Shown in pieces: positions 22,712-31,007 of a stretch of 31,007 bases of DNA. The notes below the pieces were generated by a model. That model was not told the DNA's origin. It worked only from the letters and a program-made list of their open reading frames with translations, and did not search any database. How positions within the stretch are numbered: position 1 is the stretch's first letter; each line of letters opens with the position of its first letter. Source of the stretch: an uncultured Alphaproteobacteria bacterium (GTDB lineage: Bacteria; Pseudomonadota; Alphaproteobacteria; Paracaedibacterales; CAIULA01); contig CAIVFQ010000206.1 in the NCBI GenBank assembly GCA_903905285.1, forward strand, positions 1 to 31,007, written 5' to 3'. The position numbers and the translations under genes are program-made.

Positions 22712-22731
22712 GATAAAATAAGAATTTTATC
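22712..22731. promoter_or_regulatory. Inverted repeat between the foldase gene and secA
   Basis: GATAAAAT (22712-22719) and ATTTTATC (22724-22731) flank AAGA. It lies in the 219-bp divergent region, 38 bp before the foldase start. It could be an operator or an mRNA hairpin. For secA a TATAAT occurs at about 22819, without a good -35. Confidence 0.3.
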
Positions 22732-22893
22732 AAGTCTGCTTCACACTACACCTATTATATGGGAACCATCCAGAAAAATTACAACAATCAAAAATATGGA
22801 ATTGTCATAGTTTTTCCTATAATCTTAATAATACACTGGTGGATTAGATCTTTCTTCCCCTTTAAATATCAATTTTGGTTCGAGGATTCTTGA

Positions 22894-25626
22894 ATGCTGG
22901 CGTCTGTTTTAAAAAAAGTTTTTGGCTCGTCTAATGATCGCGTCGTTAAAAAATATGATAAAATTGCTAAACAGATTGGCTTGTTAGAACCTTCTGTTAT
23001 TAACCTCACCGATCAAGAGTTACAGGATCGCACGCGCGATTTCAAAGATCGTGTTGCTAAGGGCGAGACGTTGGATGCCCTTTTACCAGAGGCGTTTGCA
23101 ACCGTTCGGGAGGCAGCCAAGCGTGTCTTGGGAATGCGTCCTTTCGACGTGCAGCTTATTGGCGGCCTGGTTTTGCACAGTGGCATGATTGCTGAAATGA
23201 AAACGGGTGAAGGAAAAACCCTGATGGCAACGTTGCCCGTGTACCTTAATGCGTTAAGCGGTAAAGGGGTTCACCTGGTAACCGTGAACGATTATTTGGC
23301 ACAACGTGACGCTGCCTGGATGGGGAAAATTTATGAATTCTTGGGGCTAAAAGTTGGCTGTGTCGTTCATGGGTTAAGTGATGAACAACGTCGTCGGGCG
23401 TATGCGGCTGATGTCACCTATGGAACAAACCATGAATTTGGCTTTGACTATTTGCGCGACAACATGAAATTCCGCCTGGGCGAAATGGTGATGCGTCCTT
23501 TCAATTACGCGATTGTTGACGAAGTCGACAGCATTCTCATCGACGAAGCCCGTACGCCTTTAATTATTTCGGGCCCTGCTGAGGATTCATCTGACCTTTA
23601 CCAAAAGATTGACGAACTGATCCCGGCTTTAATTGAAACCGATTATGAAAAAGATGAAAAGCAACGCTCCGTCACCTTAACCGAAGCTGGCGTTGAGAAA
23701 ATAGAACAGCTTTTATTCCAAAAGAATCTCATTAAAGGGAATGGACTTTACGATGTTCAAAACATGGGCGTCGTTCACCATGTGAACTCTGCCCTAAGGG
23801 CCAACAAGCTTTACAGTCGTGATGTTGATTACATTGTTAAAAATGATCAGGTGATCATTATCGATGAATTTACAGGGCGTATGATGGAAGGCCGTCGTTT
23901 TTCTGAAGGGTTACACCAGGCGTTAGAGGCCAAGGAAAGAGTCACTGTTGAGATGGAAAACCAGACCTTGGCGTCGATTACCTATCAAAACTTTTTCCGT
24001 TTATACCCTAAGTTGTCAGGCATGGCCGGCACAGCGGTAACCGAAGCTGACGAATTTGAAGAGATTTATAACCTGCAGGCCGTTGAAATTCCGCCAAATG
24101 TTAAGGTGGCCCGTCTTGATCATGATGATGAGGTTTATCTAACCGCCAGAGAAAAATATGCCGCGGTTGTTGGCCAAATTAAAGATTGCCAAGGTCGCAA
24201 CCAACCTGTTTTGGTTGGTACCACCAGCATTGAACGGTCAGAATTTTTATCAAGCCTTTTAAAAGAACACAAAGTTCCCCATCAGGTTTTGAATGCCCGC
24301 TATCACGACCAAGAGGCTTTAATTATTGCCGATGCTGGATGTTCAGGGGCTGTTACCATTGCCACGAACATGGCGGGGCGCGGTACAGACATTAAGTTAG
24401 GTGGCAACTTGGAAATGCGCATAGAGCGCGAATCGGCAACGACGCCCGCTGGGCCAGAGTTTGACAAGAAAATTGCTGCTATTAAAGCCGAGATTGATAT
24501 TGATCAAGAGCGCGTCAAGAAATCTGGTGGATTGTATGTGATTGGAACGGAACGCCATGAAAGTCGGCGCATCGACAACCAGCTGCGCGGTCGTTCAGGA
24601 CGACAAGGTGACCCGGGCGGATCCAAGTTTTTCATCTCTTTAGAAGATGATTTGATGCGCATTTTTGGGTCTGAACGTCTTGATCCTATGCTGCGTAAAT
24701 TAGGGGTGAAAGAAAACGAAGCCATTTCCCACACCTGGATTACAAAGGCATTAGAACGGGCGCAACATAAGGTTGAGGCGCGCAACTTTGATATTCGTAA
24801 ACATTTGTTACGATACGATGATGTCATGAATGACCAGCGTAAAATTATTTATGAACAACGTCGTGATCTGATGCAGCAAGATTCTATTGCAGACATGGTC
24901 AAAGAGATTACGGATGAAGTGATTACAGAAACCGTTAACTTTCACGTACCCGCCGAGGTTCTGCCCGATCAATGGGATTTGAAAGGCTTTCATGCCGAGA
25001 TTAGCCGTCTGTTTGCCCTAGACCTGCCATTAGAAACCTGGGTTCATGAAGAAAGTGTGAATCCTTATGAGATTGAGCAAAGAATTCACCGCCAGTTAAA
25101 AGAAAAAATGGCTGCCAAAGTCGAGGCTTATGGCCCAGACATGATGAGATCAGCCGAGAAGACGTTGTTATTAAGGATGCTTGACACCGCCTGGAAAGAC
25201 CACCTTTTAAGTCTTGATCACTTGCGCCAGGGGATTAACTTAAGGGCCTATGCGCAAAGCAACCCTTTGAATGAATACAAGCGTGAAGCGTTTAATTTGT
25301 TCCAATACATGATGACAAAATTAAAAGGTGATTTTATTTCTGTGTTGTCGCATTTCGATTTGAAATTGCCAGAGAATACAAGCCTGGATAGCATTTTAGA
25401 ACCATCAATTGATTTTGATGCGTTAGAAGAAATGACTCCCGAAGATTGGGCAGGCGGCAAAAGCGTTCAAGAGGAAAGCCCAGCCTCAGAAACAAGAAAA
25501 ACACGCAAGGCGGAAGTTGTTGACCCTCAAGACCCTGCGACATGGGGACGCGTACAAAGAAATTCTTTATGTCCGTGTGGATCGGGTAAAAAGTATAAAC
25601 ATTGTCATGGCGCACTTGTAAGCTAG
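22894..25626 (+). CDS. secA: Preprotein translocase ATPase SecA
   Basis: Encodes 910 residues, full length. The motor has Walker A MKTGEGKT (103-110), [20 protein letters not shown] with the DEAD-like box, [17 protein letters not shown], and the second-ATPase-domain motifs [15 protein letters not shown] and [12 protein letters not shown]-terminal linker leads to the zinc-binding SecB/phospholipid-contact motif [14 protein letters not shown]. SecA drives post-translational export through SecYEG. All signal-peptide proteins in this window would depend on it. The ATG is preceded by a GAGG site. It is divergent from the foldase gene, so export and periplasmic folding lie side by side. Nothing is unusual in the sequence. 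Confidence 0.98.
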   Translation: MLASVLKKVFGSSNDRVVKKYDKIAKQIGLLEPSVINLTDQELQDRTRDFKDRVAKGETLDALLPEAFATVREAAKRVLGMRPFDVQLIGGLVLHSGMIAEMKTGEGKTLMATLPVYLNALSGKGVHLVTVNDYLAQRDAAWMGKIYEFLGLKVGCVVHGLSDEQRRRAYAADVTYGTNHEFGFDYLRDNMKFRLGEMVMRPFNYAIVDEVDSILIDEARTPLIISGPAEDSSDLYQKIDELIPALIETDYEKDEKQRSVTLTEAGVEKIEQLLFQKNLIKGNGLYDVQNMGVVHHVNSALRANKLYSRDVDYIVKNDQVIIIDEFTGRMMEGRRFSEGLHQALEAKERVTVEMENQTLASITYQNFFRLYPKLSGMAGTAVTEADEFEEIYNLQAVEIPPNVKVARLDHDDEVYLTAREKYAAVVGQIKDCQGRNQPVLVGTTSIERSEFLSSLLKEHKVPHQVLNARYHDQEALIIADAGCSGAVTIATNMAGRGTDIKLGGNLEMRIERESATTPAGPEFDKKIAAIKAEIDIDQERVKKSGGLYVIGTERHESRRIDNQLRGRSGRQGDPGGSKFFISLEDDLMRIFGSERLDPMLRKLGVKENEAISHTWITKALERAQHKVEARNFDIRKHLLRYDDVMNDQRKIIYEQRRDLMQQDSIADMVKEITDEVITETVNFHVPAEVLPDQWDLKGFHAEISRLFALDLPLETWVHEESVNPYEIEQRIHRQLKEKMAAKVEAYGPDMMRSAEKTLLLRMLDTAWKDHLLSLDHLRQGINLRAYAQSNPLNEYKREAFNLFQYMMTKLKGDFISVLSHFDLKLPENTSLDSILEPSIDFDALEEMTPEDWAGGKSVQEESPASETRKTRKAEVVDPQDPATWGRVQRNSLCPCGSGKKYKHCHGALVS

Positions 25627-25689
25627 GGATATTTTCGTCCCGCTTTTGGCCAGAGTCCCCCTTGTCATGGGCACAAGATTTCTTTGTCA

Positions 25690-25707
25690 CCCCCGTGAAA
25701 ACGGGGG
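25690..25707 (+). terminator. Possible secA transcription-end hairpin
   Basis: CCCCCGT-GAAA-ACGGGGG forms a 7-bp stem with a GNRA-type loop, followed by TTGTTGTC. The T-run is poor. A second small stem, CTTGT...ACAAG, lies just before it (about 25660-25677). It lies 64 bp after the secA stop. Confidence 0.45.
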
Positions 25708-25713
25708 GTTGTT

Positions 25714-25786
25714 GTCATCACGAGGAGCAAAGCGACGTGGTGATCTCCAACATTTGCGCACACTTTCAGGAGATTGCCACGACGAA
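25714..25786. repeat. Palindromic intergenic repeat, truncated copy
   Basis: Begins GTCATCACGAGGAGCAAAGCGACGTGG and reaches GGAGATTGCCACGACGAAC. The left arm is intact, but the right arm stops after GCCACG, so it lacks the usual CGCAATGAC end. It lies between secA and the autotransporter. Confidence 0.6.
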
Positions 25787-25886
25787 CCACCCCATTAACG
25801 CCATTTAAATTAAAAATTGTTTAAAATTTATTTTATATCTGCGACAATCTAGCTAAGTTGGATTTTTATGATTATAAGAACGATTT

Positions 25887-27983
25887 ATGGCATTTCGCAA
25901 AACAGTCGCGTTTTTGGCGTGTTTTTTCGTCTCTTTTCCTTGTGTGGGTGCTACCAGTCCAAGTTACATATATATCCAAAGTCCAATAACAACCGGAATA
26001 ACGGAGGCTAATGCTAATCCAGACCGATACCCGATCGTTTATTTTAGACTAGTAGAGCAGAGTGTTACTCTGACTTCAAGCCCTGCTGATCTTGCTGACG
26101 CCATTACGCAATCGGGATTGTATATATCAAGTATGGGTCCTGGAATTCTTGATGGAGCATCAGCATATAATCTACTCAGAAAAAATAATGACTTAGATAT
26201 ATGGGTACAGGGGGAATCGCCAGCGGCGCCACTGACCTTGCAAAATTTTAGGTCAGCATCTACGGGAAGCGCCCTCTCGGTAGGGGGGAATTTAGTGCTG
26301 GATGCTAAAGCACTTATCTTTAACGCGAACCAATCTACCGGTGATGGTAGTGCTGTCTTTTCTGGCGGCATTATGAATATTGGTCGCGGTAGTTGGAATC
26401 AATATGCGTATCCAGTGAGTTTTTTAGGAAACCATTCTGGAAATAATGGAGGTGCCATTGCTGCAAATGGTGGCCTAACGACCAGCCCATCGCCTGATCT
26501 TTCGTTTACAAGTAACAGGGCTACTGGCCGTGGGGGAGCCATTGCCGTGGGAGGCATTACTAATTTAGTTGGCAAAGCAACCTTTACAACCAACATGGCC
26601 ACTGATGGTGGAGCGATTTTTTCTTCAGGAGATTTCTATTCGTCGGACACAAGCAACACAACCTTTACAGGAAACATCGCCACTAACACAGGAGGGGCGA
26701 TTTATTGTCCCCAAGTAACCAACTTGCGCGGCATAGCATTCTTTACAGAAAACTCCGCCAATCGAGGAGGCGCCATTTTTGGAGGAGGAGCGGCAGACGG
26801 TGCGGGAAACCCGGACAGAGCAATCAATTTGTACGGGACAACAATATTTGAAAGAAACACCGCCAGGACGGAAGCAGGAGGGGCTATTCATGGTCCAGGA
26901 CCGATCAATTTTCTAGGAACAAGTGACTCAACTTTTACGGAAAACAATGCTGCAACAGGCGGGGCGATTTATGGAGGACAACAGATCTCTTTGTCTGGAA
27001 AAACGACCTTTACAGGCAATACCTCTAGTAGTACTGGTGGGGCGATTCATGCTACAGGACCGATCACTTTAGATGGAACAAGTGACGCAACCTTCTCAAG
27101 CAACGTGGCTGCTAATTCTGGGGGTGCCATTTATGCAGGAGGAGCGGTCAATTTAAATGGAAAAGCGGACTTTACGGGCAACAGGGCTACTAGTACTACT
27201 GGAGGAGCAATTTATACAAACAGCAATGTCACTTTATCAGGCCCAACAACTTTTACAGGCAACGTAGCTGATTATGGGGGCGGGGCGATTTATGCAGGCG
27301 GCGATGTCAATATATCAGGCCCAACAAGCTTCACAAGAAGCACTGTTGATTACAGGGGCGGGGCGATTTATGCAGGCGGCGATGTTAGTTTGACCGACAC
27401 TCAATTTGATGGCAACAGTGCAGCTTCCCAGGTGGGGGGTGCCATTTATATGGCTGGATCCAATAAGACCTTAACGTATACGACAACACAAAAAACAGTG
27501 TTGAATCCAGCTGGTACTATGTTAGGCGATAACGACATTGCCGGTGGATCTTCTGTCGGCTTTGTTAAAGCAGGCCCTGCTGATTTGGTTCTCAATACCA
27601 AGAACCCAGGATGGATGGGACCCACCACTGTTAATGCGGGCAGGATGATTGTGGGTGACTCTGCTCATACAGATGCCAGCTGGGGATCTATAGGGACCAG
27701 CGATGGTGTTCATTTCATAGGAACGCCAAATATCACAGTTCAATCAGGGGCAACTTTAGGCGGGTTTGGAACAGTTTGTGCAATAGATATTGCTTTTGAA
27801 TCGGGAAGCACCTGGGTGGCAGGCATTACGCCAGGTGGTCAAAGTGGCCAATTGGTTTCTAATACCTTGACGCTTGACCCCACAACAAAGTTACAAATTA
27901 TTCCATCGTCAGGCACCTATAGTAAGGATCCGACCACCTATACAATCGCCACTTACCAACTCTTCACAAAACTAGTGACATGA
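25887..27983 (+). CDS. Pmp-like autotransporter, signal peptide and passenger part (frameshifted)
   Basis: The frame encodes 698 residues. Residues 1-22 are a signal peptide (VAFLACFFVSFPCVGA). From about residue 185 to 520 there are some 13 GGAI motifs (as GGAIYAGG, GGAIHATG, GGAIFSSG) alternating with FTGN/FTxN, the repeat pair that defines the chlamydial Pmp family and predicts a beta-helix passenger. A helix-capping region follows with the PATL-like phrases GPADLVLNTKNPGW and VNAGRMIVG. Export would be by Sec and then the type V route. The stop at 27981-27983 overlaps the next start (ATGA) and cuts the protein before its barrel. The sense of the two frames fits a single protein: a lost A in the AAAA run at 27968-27971 would explain the break. 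Passenger domains like this usually mediate adhesion. Confidence 0.8.
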   Translation: MAFRKTVAFLACFFVSFPCVGATSPSYIYIQSPITTGITEANANPDRYPIVYFRLVEQSVTLTSSPADLADAITQSGLYISSMGPGILDGASAYNLLRKNNDLDIWVQGESPAAPLTLQNFRSASTGSALSVGGNLVLDAKALIFNANQSTGDGSAVFSGGIMNIGRGSWNQYAYPVSFLGNHSGNNGGAIAANGGLTTSPSPDLSFTSNRATGRGGAIAVGGITNLVGKATFTTNMATDGGAIFSSGDFYSSDTSNTTFTGNIATNTGGAIYCPQVTNLRGIAFFTENSANRGGAIFGGGAADGAGNPDRAINLYGTTIFERNTARTEAGGAIHGPGPINFLGTSDSTFTENNAATGGAIYGGQQISLSGKTTFTGNTSSSTGGAIHATGPITLDGTSDATFSSNVAANSGGAIYAGGAVNLNGKADFTGNRATSTTGGAIYTNSNVTLSGPTTFTGNVADYGGGAIYAGGDVNISGPTSFTRSTVDYRGGAIYAGGDVSLTDTQFDGNSAASQVGGAIYMAGSNKTLTYTTTQKTVLNPAGTMLGDNDIAGGSSVGFVKAGPADLVLNTKNPGWMGPTTVNAGRMIVGDSAHTDASWGSIGTSDGVHFIGTPNITVQSGATLGGFGTVCAIDIAFESGSTWVAGITPGGQSGQLVSNTLTLDPTTKLQIIPSSGTYSKDPTTYTIATYQLFTKLVT
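26440..27450 (+). repeat. Tandem degenerate GGAI/FxxN coding repeats
   Basis: About 13 units, each roughly 20-30 codons, encode GGAI followed by FTGN or related. Some neighbouring units are very close in DNA; for example GGGGCGATTTATGCAGGCGG recurs near 27290 and 27360. Such identity can drive gain or loss of units by recombination. Confidence 0.7.
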
Positions 27984-29194
27984 GCGTATCTGTTGATAAC
28001 AGAGATGGTATGCAGGCGTTCACCGAAGTCGCCTCAGTTACTTATGGAAGTGATCAGGATAAAACCATCAAAATAACGGTTAACCCCACAACACCCTTGC
28101 CGTCTGGTAATGCGTTTGGGGTTAATGACACGGTCATTGATACTACCTTGGCTAGTCAAGACACAGGTGGCACCCTTGAACTTATGCAGGATGATTTTGT
28201 TGGAAAGTTTAACTTTGCCAGTTTAGAACCTATGAAAGATCGCCAACAATCAACCCTGTCCCTGTTGGCACAACCAAAATCTGATCCGATGTCAACATTG
28301 TTACACGCTGCTGCGGCTAAAGGGCCTGTCGTTGTGAATTGGAACCAATATCGTTTGTGGGTGTCACCGTATTATGCCCGTGGAGAAACAAAGGCATATC
28401 AAGGACAAGGGGTTGAACGTGACCACCGTGAGGGTGTGTTGATCGGGGCCGAGAAACGATCCCTATCCCGAAACTGGACAGTGGGTATCTTGACTGGTGC
28501 TGGCGTGGGGCATTCCACGTTCCCCCAAACTGTTAACAGCAACACGCGTGATAAAAGCATGTTTGTTGGTTTGTACCATTCCTTAGGGTTTTTGGAACAC
28601 GCCCGGTATGATGTTATTTTGCATTCTATTTTCAGCGAACACCAAAGCCAGCGTCCTGGAAAGTTGAACTCCACCACCAGTTATCTTGCCCAATCAACGT
28701 ATAAGTCACGAACCTTATCGGCTAACCTTGAAACGTCGTATCAGTTTAAACTAAAGAACCACAGTTCCCTCCGCCCGAACCTGGGTTTTACCTTTGCCGA
28801 GAATGTGCAGAACCGTTACACAGAACGGAACGCTGGCAGTAACAGTCGAACGTTTGGTGAACAACGCGATATCACCAAAGAAGTCTATGCGGGTATTGGG
28901 TTACGCCATTCCTGGAAAGTTAAGCAGTACGACATTAAGTTAACCGGTGTGTTAGAGCATGGATACGAATTGGCCAATGATAATACTCAACAAACCATGT
29001 ATACGGTTAACGGCCCGACTCAAGGGTTTAAGCTTGTCCAAGCTGGGAAGGGTCGCCATACGAATTACGTAACAGCCTATACCTCTGTGCTGAACAACAA
29101 CTCCAAACTCAAATGCGTGGCAGGGTACAAAGGGTCCTTCCAAAAATACAGAACTGACCACACCTTTACACTAAAAGCCGAATTGAGATTTTAA
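27980..29194 (+). CDS. Pmp-like autotransporter, linker and beta-barrel part (frameshifted)
   Basis: The frame encodes 404 residues from ATG 27980 and has no signal peptide, so alone it could not reach the outer membrane. It starts with the end of the passenger/linker (SVSVDNRDGMQAFTEVASV), then helical VGKFNFASLEPMKDRQQS. From about residue 125 it has the barrel pattern of the autotransporter domain (WNQYRLWVSPYYARGETKA, RNWTVGILTGAGVGHS). The C-terminus FTLKAELRF ends in Phe, the BAM signal. It is best read as the second half of the protein starting at 25887, in the -1 frame. The ATGA overlap with good coding on both sides could also allow translational coupling, but export of a lone barrel is not expected. 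Confidence 0.8.
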   Translation: MSVSVDNRDGMQAFTEVASVTYGSDQDKTIKITVNPTTPLPSGNAFGVNDTVIDTTLASQDTGGTLELMQDDFVGKFNFASLEPMKDRQQSTLSLLAQPKSDPMSTLLHAAAAKGPVVVNWNQYRLWVSPYYARGETKAYQGQGVERDHREGVLIGAEKRSLSRNWTVGILTGAGVGHSTFPQTVNSNTRDKSMFVGLYHSLGFLEHARYDVILHSIFSEHQSQRPGKLNSTTSYLAQSTYKSRTLSANLETSYQFKLKNHSSLRPNLGFTFAENVQNRYTERNAGSNSRTFGEQRDITKEVYAGIGLRHSWKVKQYDIKLTGVLEHGYELANDNTQQTMYTVNGPTQGFKLVQAGKGRHTNYVTAYTSVLNNNSKLKCVAGYKGSFQKYRTDHTFTLKAELRF

Positions 29195-29195
29195 A

Positions 29196-29323
29196 TATAG
29201 CTAGTCCTCTATAAAATGATTACAGCGTCGCCCGTCGATATCTTCGGTGCTCATGTACATTAGGTACACTTCGCTCCTCGACTCTTGGGCTTCTTGTACT
29301 CATTCCATATCGAACCAGCTATT
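29196..29323 (-). repeat. 128-bp repeat element with terminal inverted repeats, copy B
   Basis: The reverse complement of 29196-29323 aligns end to end with 4938-5066 with one gap. The ends are TATAGC at 29196-29201 and GCTATT at 29318-29323. The internal stem is TGTAC/GTACA instead of TTTAC/GTAAA. It begins 1 bp after the autotransporter stop and ends 8 bp before the glmU stop, so it fills the whole convergent gap and may end both transcripts. Confidence 0.75.
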
Positions 29324-29331
29324 CCCTAGGC

Positions 29332-30657
29332 TTATAGGGGTGGCTTTTTAACCCATTTATTACGAAAATTCTTGGCACCCTCAGGTTTGTTGATTTGTTG
29401 AGGGCGGCTAAGGGCCAAGGCATCAGCGGGGATGTCTTTGGTAATCACGCTTCCAGCCGCAATCAAGGCACCATCGCCAATCGTCAAAGGGGAAATCAAA
29501 CAACTGTTCCCCCCCACCATCACGTTCGCGCCAATGTCAGTTTTAAACTTTTCAAACCCGTTATAGTTACAGGTGATCGTTCCTGCGCCAATGTTCGTAC
29601 CATCGCCAATGGTTGTGTCGCCGATGTACGATAGGTGCTTAGCCTTAACATTTTGACCCAACCTTGATCCTTTCACCTCAACAAAATTGCCAAGCTGCGC
29701 ACCCTGTTGTAGAACAGTCCCGCCACGGCAATGGGCAAAGGGGCCGATTGTCACATGGGGTTCAGCATGGGTATTTTCTAGGTGGCAAAATGGCAGAACC
29801 GTCACGTCATTGGCCAGTTGAACGCCTGTACCAAAAGTTACAAACGGCCCGACGCAGCTGTCTTGACCAATTTTAGTATCAAAGCTTAAGAAAACAGTTT
29901 CCGGCTGGATTAGCGTCACGCCTTGATTCATCAACTGTTCACGCCACCGCTGTTGCAATAATTCATTAGCCACACTTAAATCTTGTCGAGTGTTAATGCC
30001 CTGGAATTCATCGGCATCTTTGGCGGTTAGCATCGATAGTCTGTGTCCCTGTTGGTGTGCCAGGCCCACCAAATCAGTTAGGTAATATTCATGGCTGGCG
30101 TTTTGTGACTGAATATGGGGCAAAAGATTTTTCAGTACAGAAACTTTTATTTTATAAACGCCACTGTTCGCCCAGGGTAAGGCCCGTTGATCATCTGTGG
30201 CATCCTTATATTCGATAATCGCCGTGGGTCTTTGGTGTTGGTTGTTGCAAATAACCCGCCCATAAGAATCGTCTTTGTTGCGAATAGGCATGGCGATCAG
30301 GTTAAGGTCTGCCGTTAAATCACATAATGATTTTAGGGTTGCAGCCTGTAATAACGGCGTATCGCCACACATAATGATAACGTCTTGGATTCCAGCCTTA
30401 AGGTGGGGAAGAACAGTTTTGACAGCATCGGCGGTGCCTTTTGGATTTTCTTGTACAGCCACTGTGACATTTTGAAACAACGGATTATCTTTTAAATCGG
30501 GAGAGGTAACCACAAAGACTTGATCGGGATTTAAGCTTTGGACTGTATTAAGAACATGCTCAATAACAGGCTTCCCACCAAGGGGGTGTAGCACCTTTGA
30601 TGTTGCCGATTTCATGCGTTTGCTTTGACCGGCTGCTAAGATAATGACGGCGACCAT
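29332..30657 (-). CDS. glmU: Bifunctional UDP-GlcNAc pyrophosphorylase / glucosamine-1-phosphate acetyltransferase
   Basis: Encodes 441 residues, a normal GlmU length. The N-terminal uridyltransferase has LAAGQSKRMKS and KVLHPLGGKP for UTP binding, GTADAV, and MCGDTPLL with the metal-binding Asp. The C-terminal left-handed beta-helix has hexapeptide repeats (IGDGTNIGAG, IGDGALIAAG) and the active-site stretch EVKGSRLG...KHLSYIGD with the catalytic His, then NYNGF. It acetylates glucosamine 1-phosphate and transfers UMP to form UDP-GlcNAc, the precursor of peptidoglycan and lipopolysaccharide. AAAGG lies 9 nt before the ATG. The gene is convergent with the autotransporter across copy B of the 128-bp element. 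glmS is not adjacent in this window. Confidence 0.96.
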   Translation of the reverse strand: MVAVIILAAGQSKRMKSATSKVLHPLGGKPVIEHVLNTVQSLNPDQVFVVTSPDLKDNPLFQNVTVAVQENPKGTADAVKTVLPHLKAGIQDVIIMCGDTPLLQAATLKSLCDLTADLNLIAMPIRNKDDSYGRVICNNQHQRPTAIIEYKDATDDQRALPWANSGVYKIKVSVLKNLLPHIQSQNASHEYYLTDLVGLAHQQGHRLSMLTAKDADEFQGINTRQDLSVANELLQQRWREQLMNQGVTLIQPETVFLSFDTKIGQDSCVGPFVTFGTGVQLANDVTVLPFCHLENTHAEPHVTIGPFAHCRGGTVLQQGAQLGNFVEVKGSRLGQNVKAKHLSYIGDTTIGDGTNIGAGTITCNYNGFEKFKTDIGANVMVGGNSCLISPLTIGDGALIAAGSVITKDIPADALALSRPQQINKPEGAKNFRNKWVKKPPL

Positions 30658-30684
30658 GAAAAAAGACCTTTTTGTTAGCCAATA

Positions 30685-30713
30685 TTATAAGTGGATTGAT
30701 TTTGTGTGTTCAT
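30685..30713 (-). promoter_or_regulatory. Promoter of glmU
   Basis: On the minus strand, TGAACA (30713-30708) is followed by a 17-bp spacer and a perfect TATAAT (30690-30685). Transcription would begin near 30678, giving a leader of about 20 nt that holds the AAAGG site. Confidence 0.55.
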
Positions 30714-30740
30714 CATTTATTAACCCTTTTCCCCTATTCT

Positions 30741-30813
30741 AAAGACGGTGGAGCTAGAAACACCCGAATGTGTCGGGTGCGTGATTGGGCTTTTAAAAAG
30801 CCCCCTTGTTTTT
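30741..30813 (+). ncRNA. Possible small RNA ending in an intrinsic terminator
   Basis: Two strong stems follow each other on the plus strand: CACCCGA-ATGTG-TCGGGTG (30761-30779), then GGGCTTTT-A-AAAAGCCC (30787-30803), then CCCTTGTTTTT. The second looks like an intrinsic terminator, yet no plus-strand gene lies upstream, since glmU runs the other way. A TATTCT at 30735-30740 could be a -10, without a good -35. A short structured transcript or an attenuator for a gene beyond the edge would fit. Confidence 0.35.
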
Positions 30814-30829
30814 AAAGCAGGGTTGCCTT

Positions 30830-31007
30830 GTTTATAGTGATGGAGCGCTTTGTCACTGTAGACGAATTTTCATCGGGATGGAACCCGGTGCGGAGATGTG
30901 CCCAAAATCGCAAGATTTTGAGGCAAAGGGAGAGTCATGTTGAGGTGCGCGGCGGGCAAAACAATTAATAATTGTTTTGCGGAGTCGCGGTTTGGGGTTT
31001 CGAGGGG
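30830..31007. other. Structured, apparently non-coding edge region
   Basis: There are several helices in a row: AGTGA/TCACT (30836-30857), a 7-bp helix at 30871-30890 that needs one G-U pair on the plus strand, CAAAATC-GCAA-GATTTTG with a GNRA tetraloop (30903-30920), and a perfect 25-bp palindrome with 12-bp arms (30956-30980). The GNRA loop and G-U pair hint at RNA read on the plus strand. Open frames are short and unlike proteins. It could be a structured RNA, the end of a mobile element, or another repeat family. It is cut by the window edge. Confidence 0.45.

Noticed and set aside
22866..22893. tRNA T-arm-like GGTTCGAGGATTC before secA
   Set aside because: No acceptor, anticodon or D arm can be drawn; it is the secA ribosome-site region.
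30840..30968. 42-codon plus-strand frame starting MERFVTVDEF
   Set aside because: It runs through several strong hairpins, has no ribosome site and does not look like a protein; structure explains the region better.
30887..31007. Group II intron 5' end, from GTGCG at the start of a structured region
   Set aside because: Only a five-base match; no domain V or reverse transcriptase is visible before the window ends.

Overview
The window looks like part of an alphaproteobacterial chromosome, probably from a host-associated lineage such as the Holosporales-type endosymbionts. That placement is an inference. It rests on an ntrY-ntrX pair, an alphaproteobacterial MotB/OmpA-type protein with a TM-proximal Asp, secA divergent from a PpiC foldase, a Pmp-like autotransporter, an isolated tssK-tssL pair, and many short palindromic repeats between genes. 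Base composition is moderately AT-rich. There are no rRNA or tRNA genes that I can see, no CRISPR array and no intact insertion sequence.

Layout. 1-109 is the 5' end of an exported protein on the minus strand. 305-4779 holds two tandem paralogous exported proteins of unknown function with near-identical promoters and leaders; the second carries a coiled-coil insertion and a frameshift. 5070-6152 is a phosphofructokinase whose start lies just after a 129-bp repeat element. 6236-7846 (minus) is an exported helical protein with an HPD-like motif. 8083-11383 (minus) is ntrY-ntrX. 11494-11640 (minus) is an outer-membrane-protein remnant, followed by a MotB/OmpA-like gene (11642-12676, minus) and the RNase P RNA gene (about 12744-13131, minus). 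13290-15420 (plus) is tssK-tssL of a type VI secretion system, convergent with an outer-membrane beta-barrel gene (15524-16264). Next come the malic enzyme maeB (16388-18679, minus), an MFS transporter (19286-20482, minus), and a foldase with two PpiC units (20683-22674, minus) divergent from secA (22894-25626). 25887-29194 is a Pmp-type autotransporter split by a frameshift. glmU (29332-30657, minus) follows, and the right edge (30735-31007) is a non-coding region with several RNA-like helices.

How the genes relate. The housekeeping set covers protein export (SecA), periplasmic or outer-membrane folding (PpiC), envelope precursor synthesis (GlmU), central carbon (Pfk, MaeB), tRNA processing (rnpB) and nitrogen/redox or envelope signalling (NtrYX). 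The accessory set is surface-directed: the autotransporter, the beta-barrel, T6SS baseplate/membrane parts and three signal-peptide proteins of unknown function. Sec-dependent export and the foldase probably serve the autotransporter and the barrel.

Most interesting: the tandem exported family with a duplicated promoter; a 129/128-bp element in two places with terminal inverted repeats and a compensatory base-pair change in an internal stem; the split Pmp-like autotransporter and a relic that shares its exact C-terminal end; the double-PpiC foldase; and the structured edge region. All reading was by eye; no alignment, folding or database search was run.
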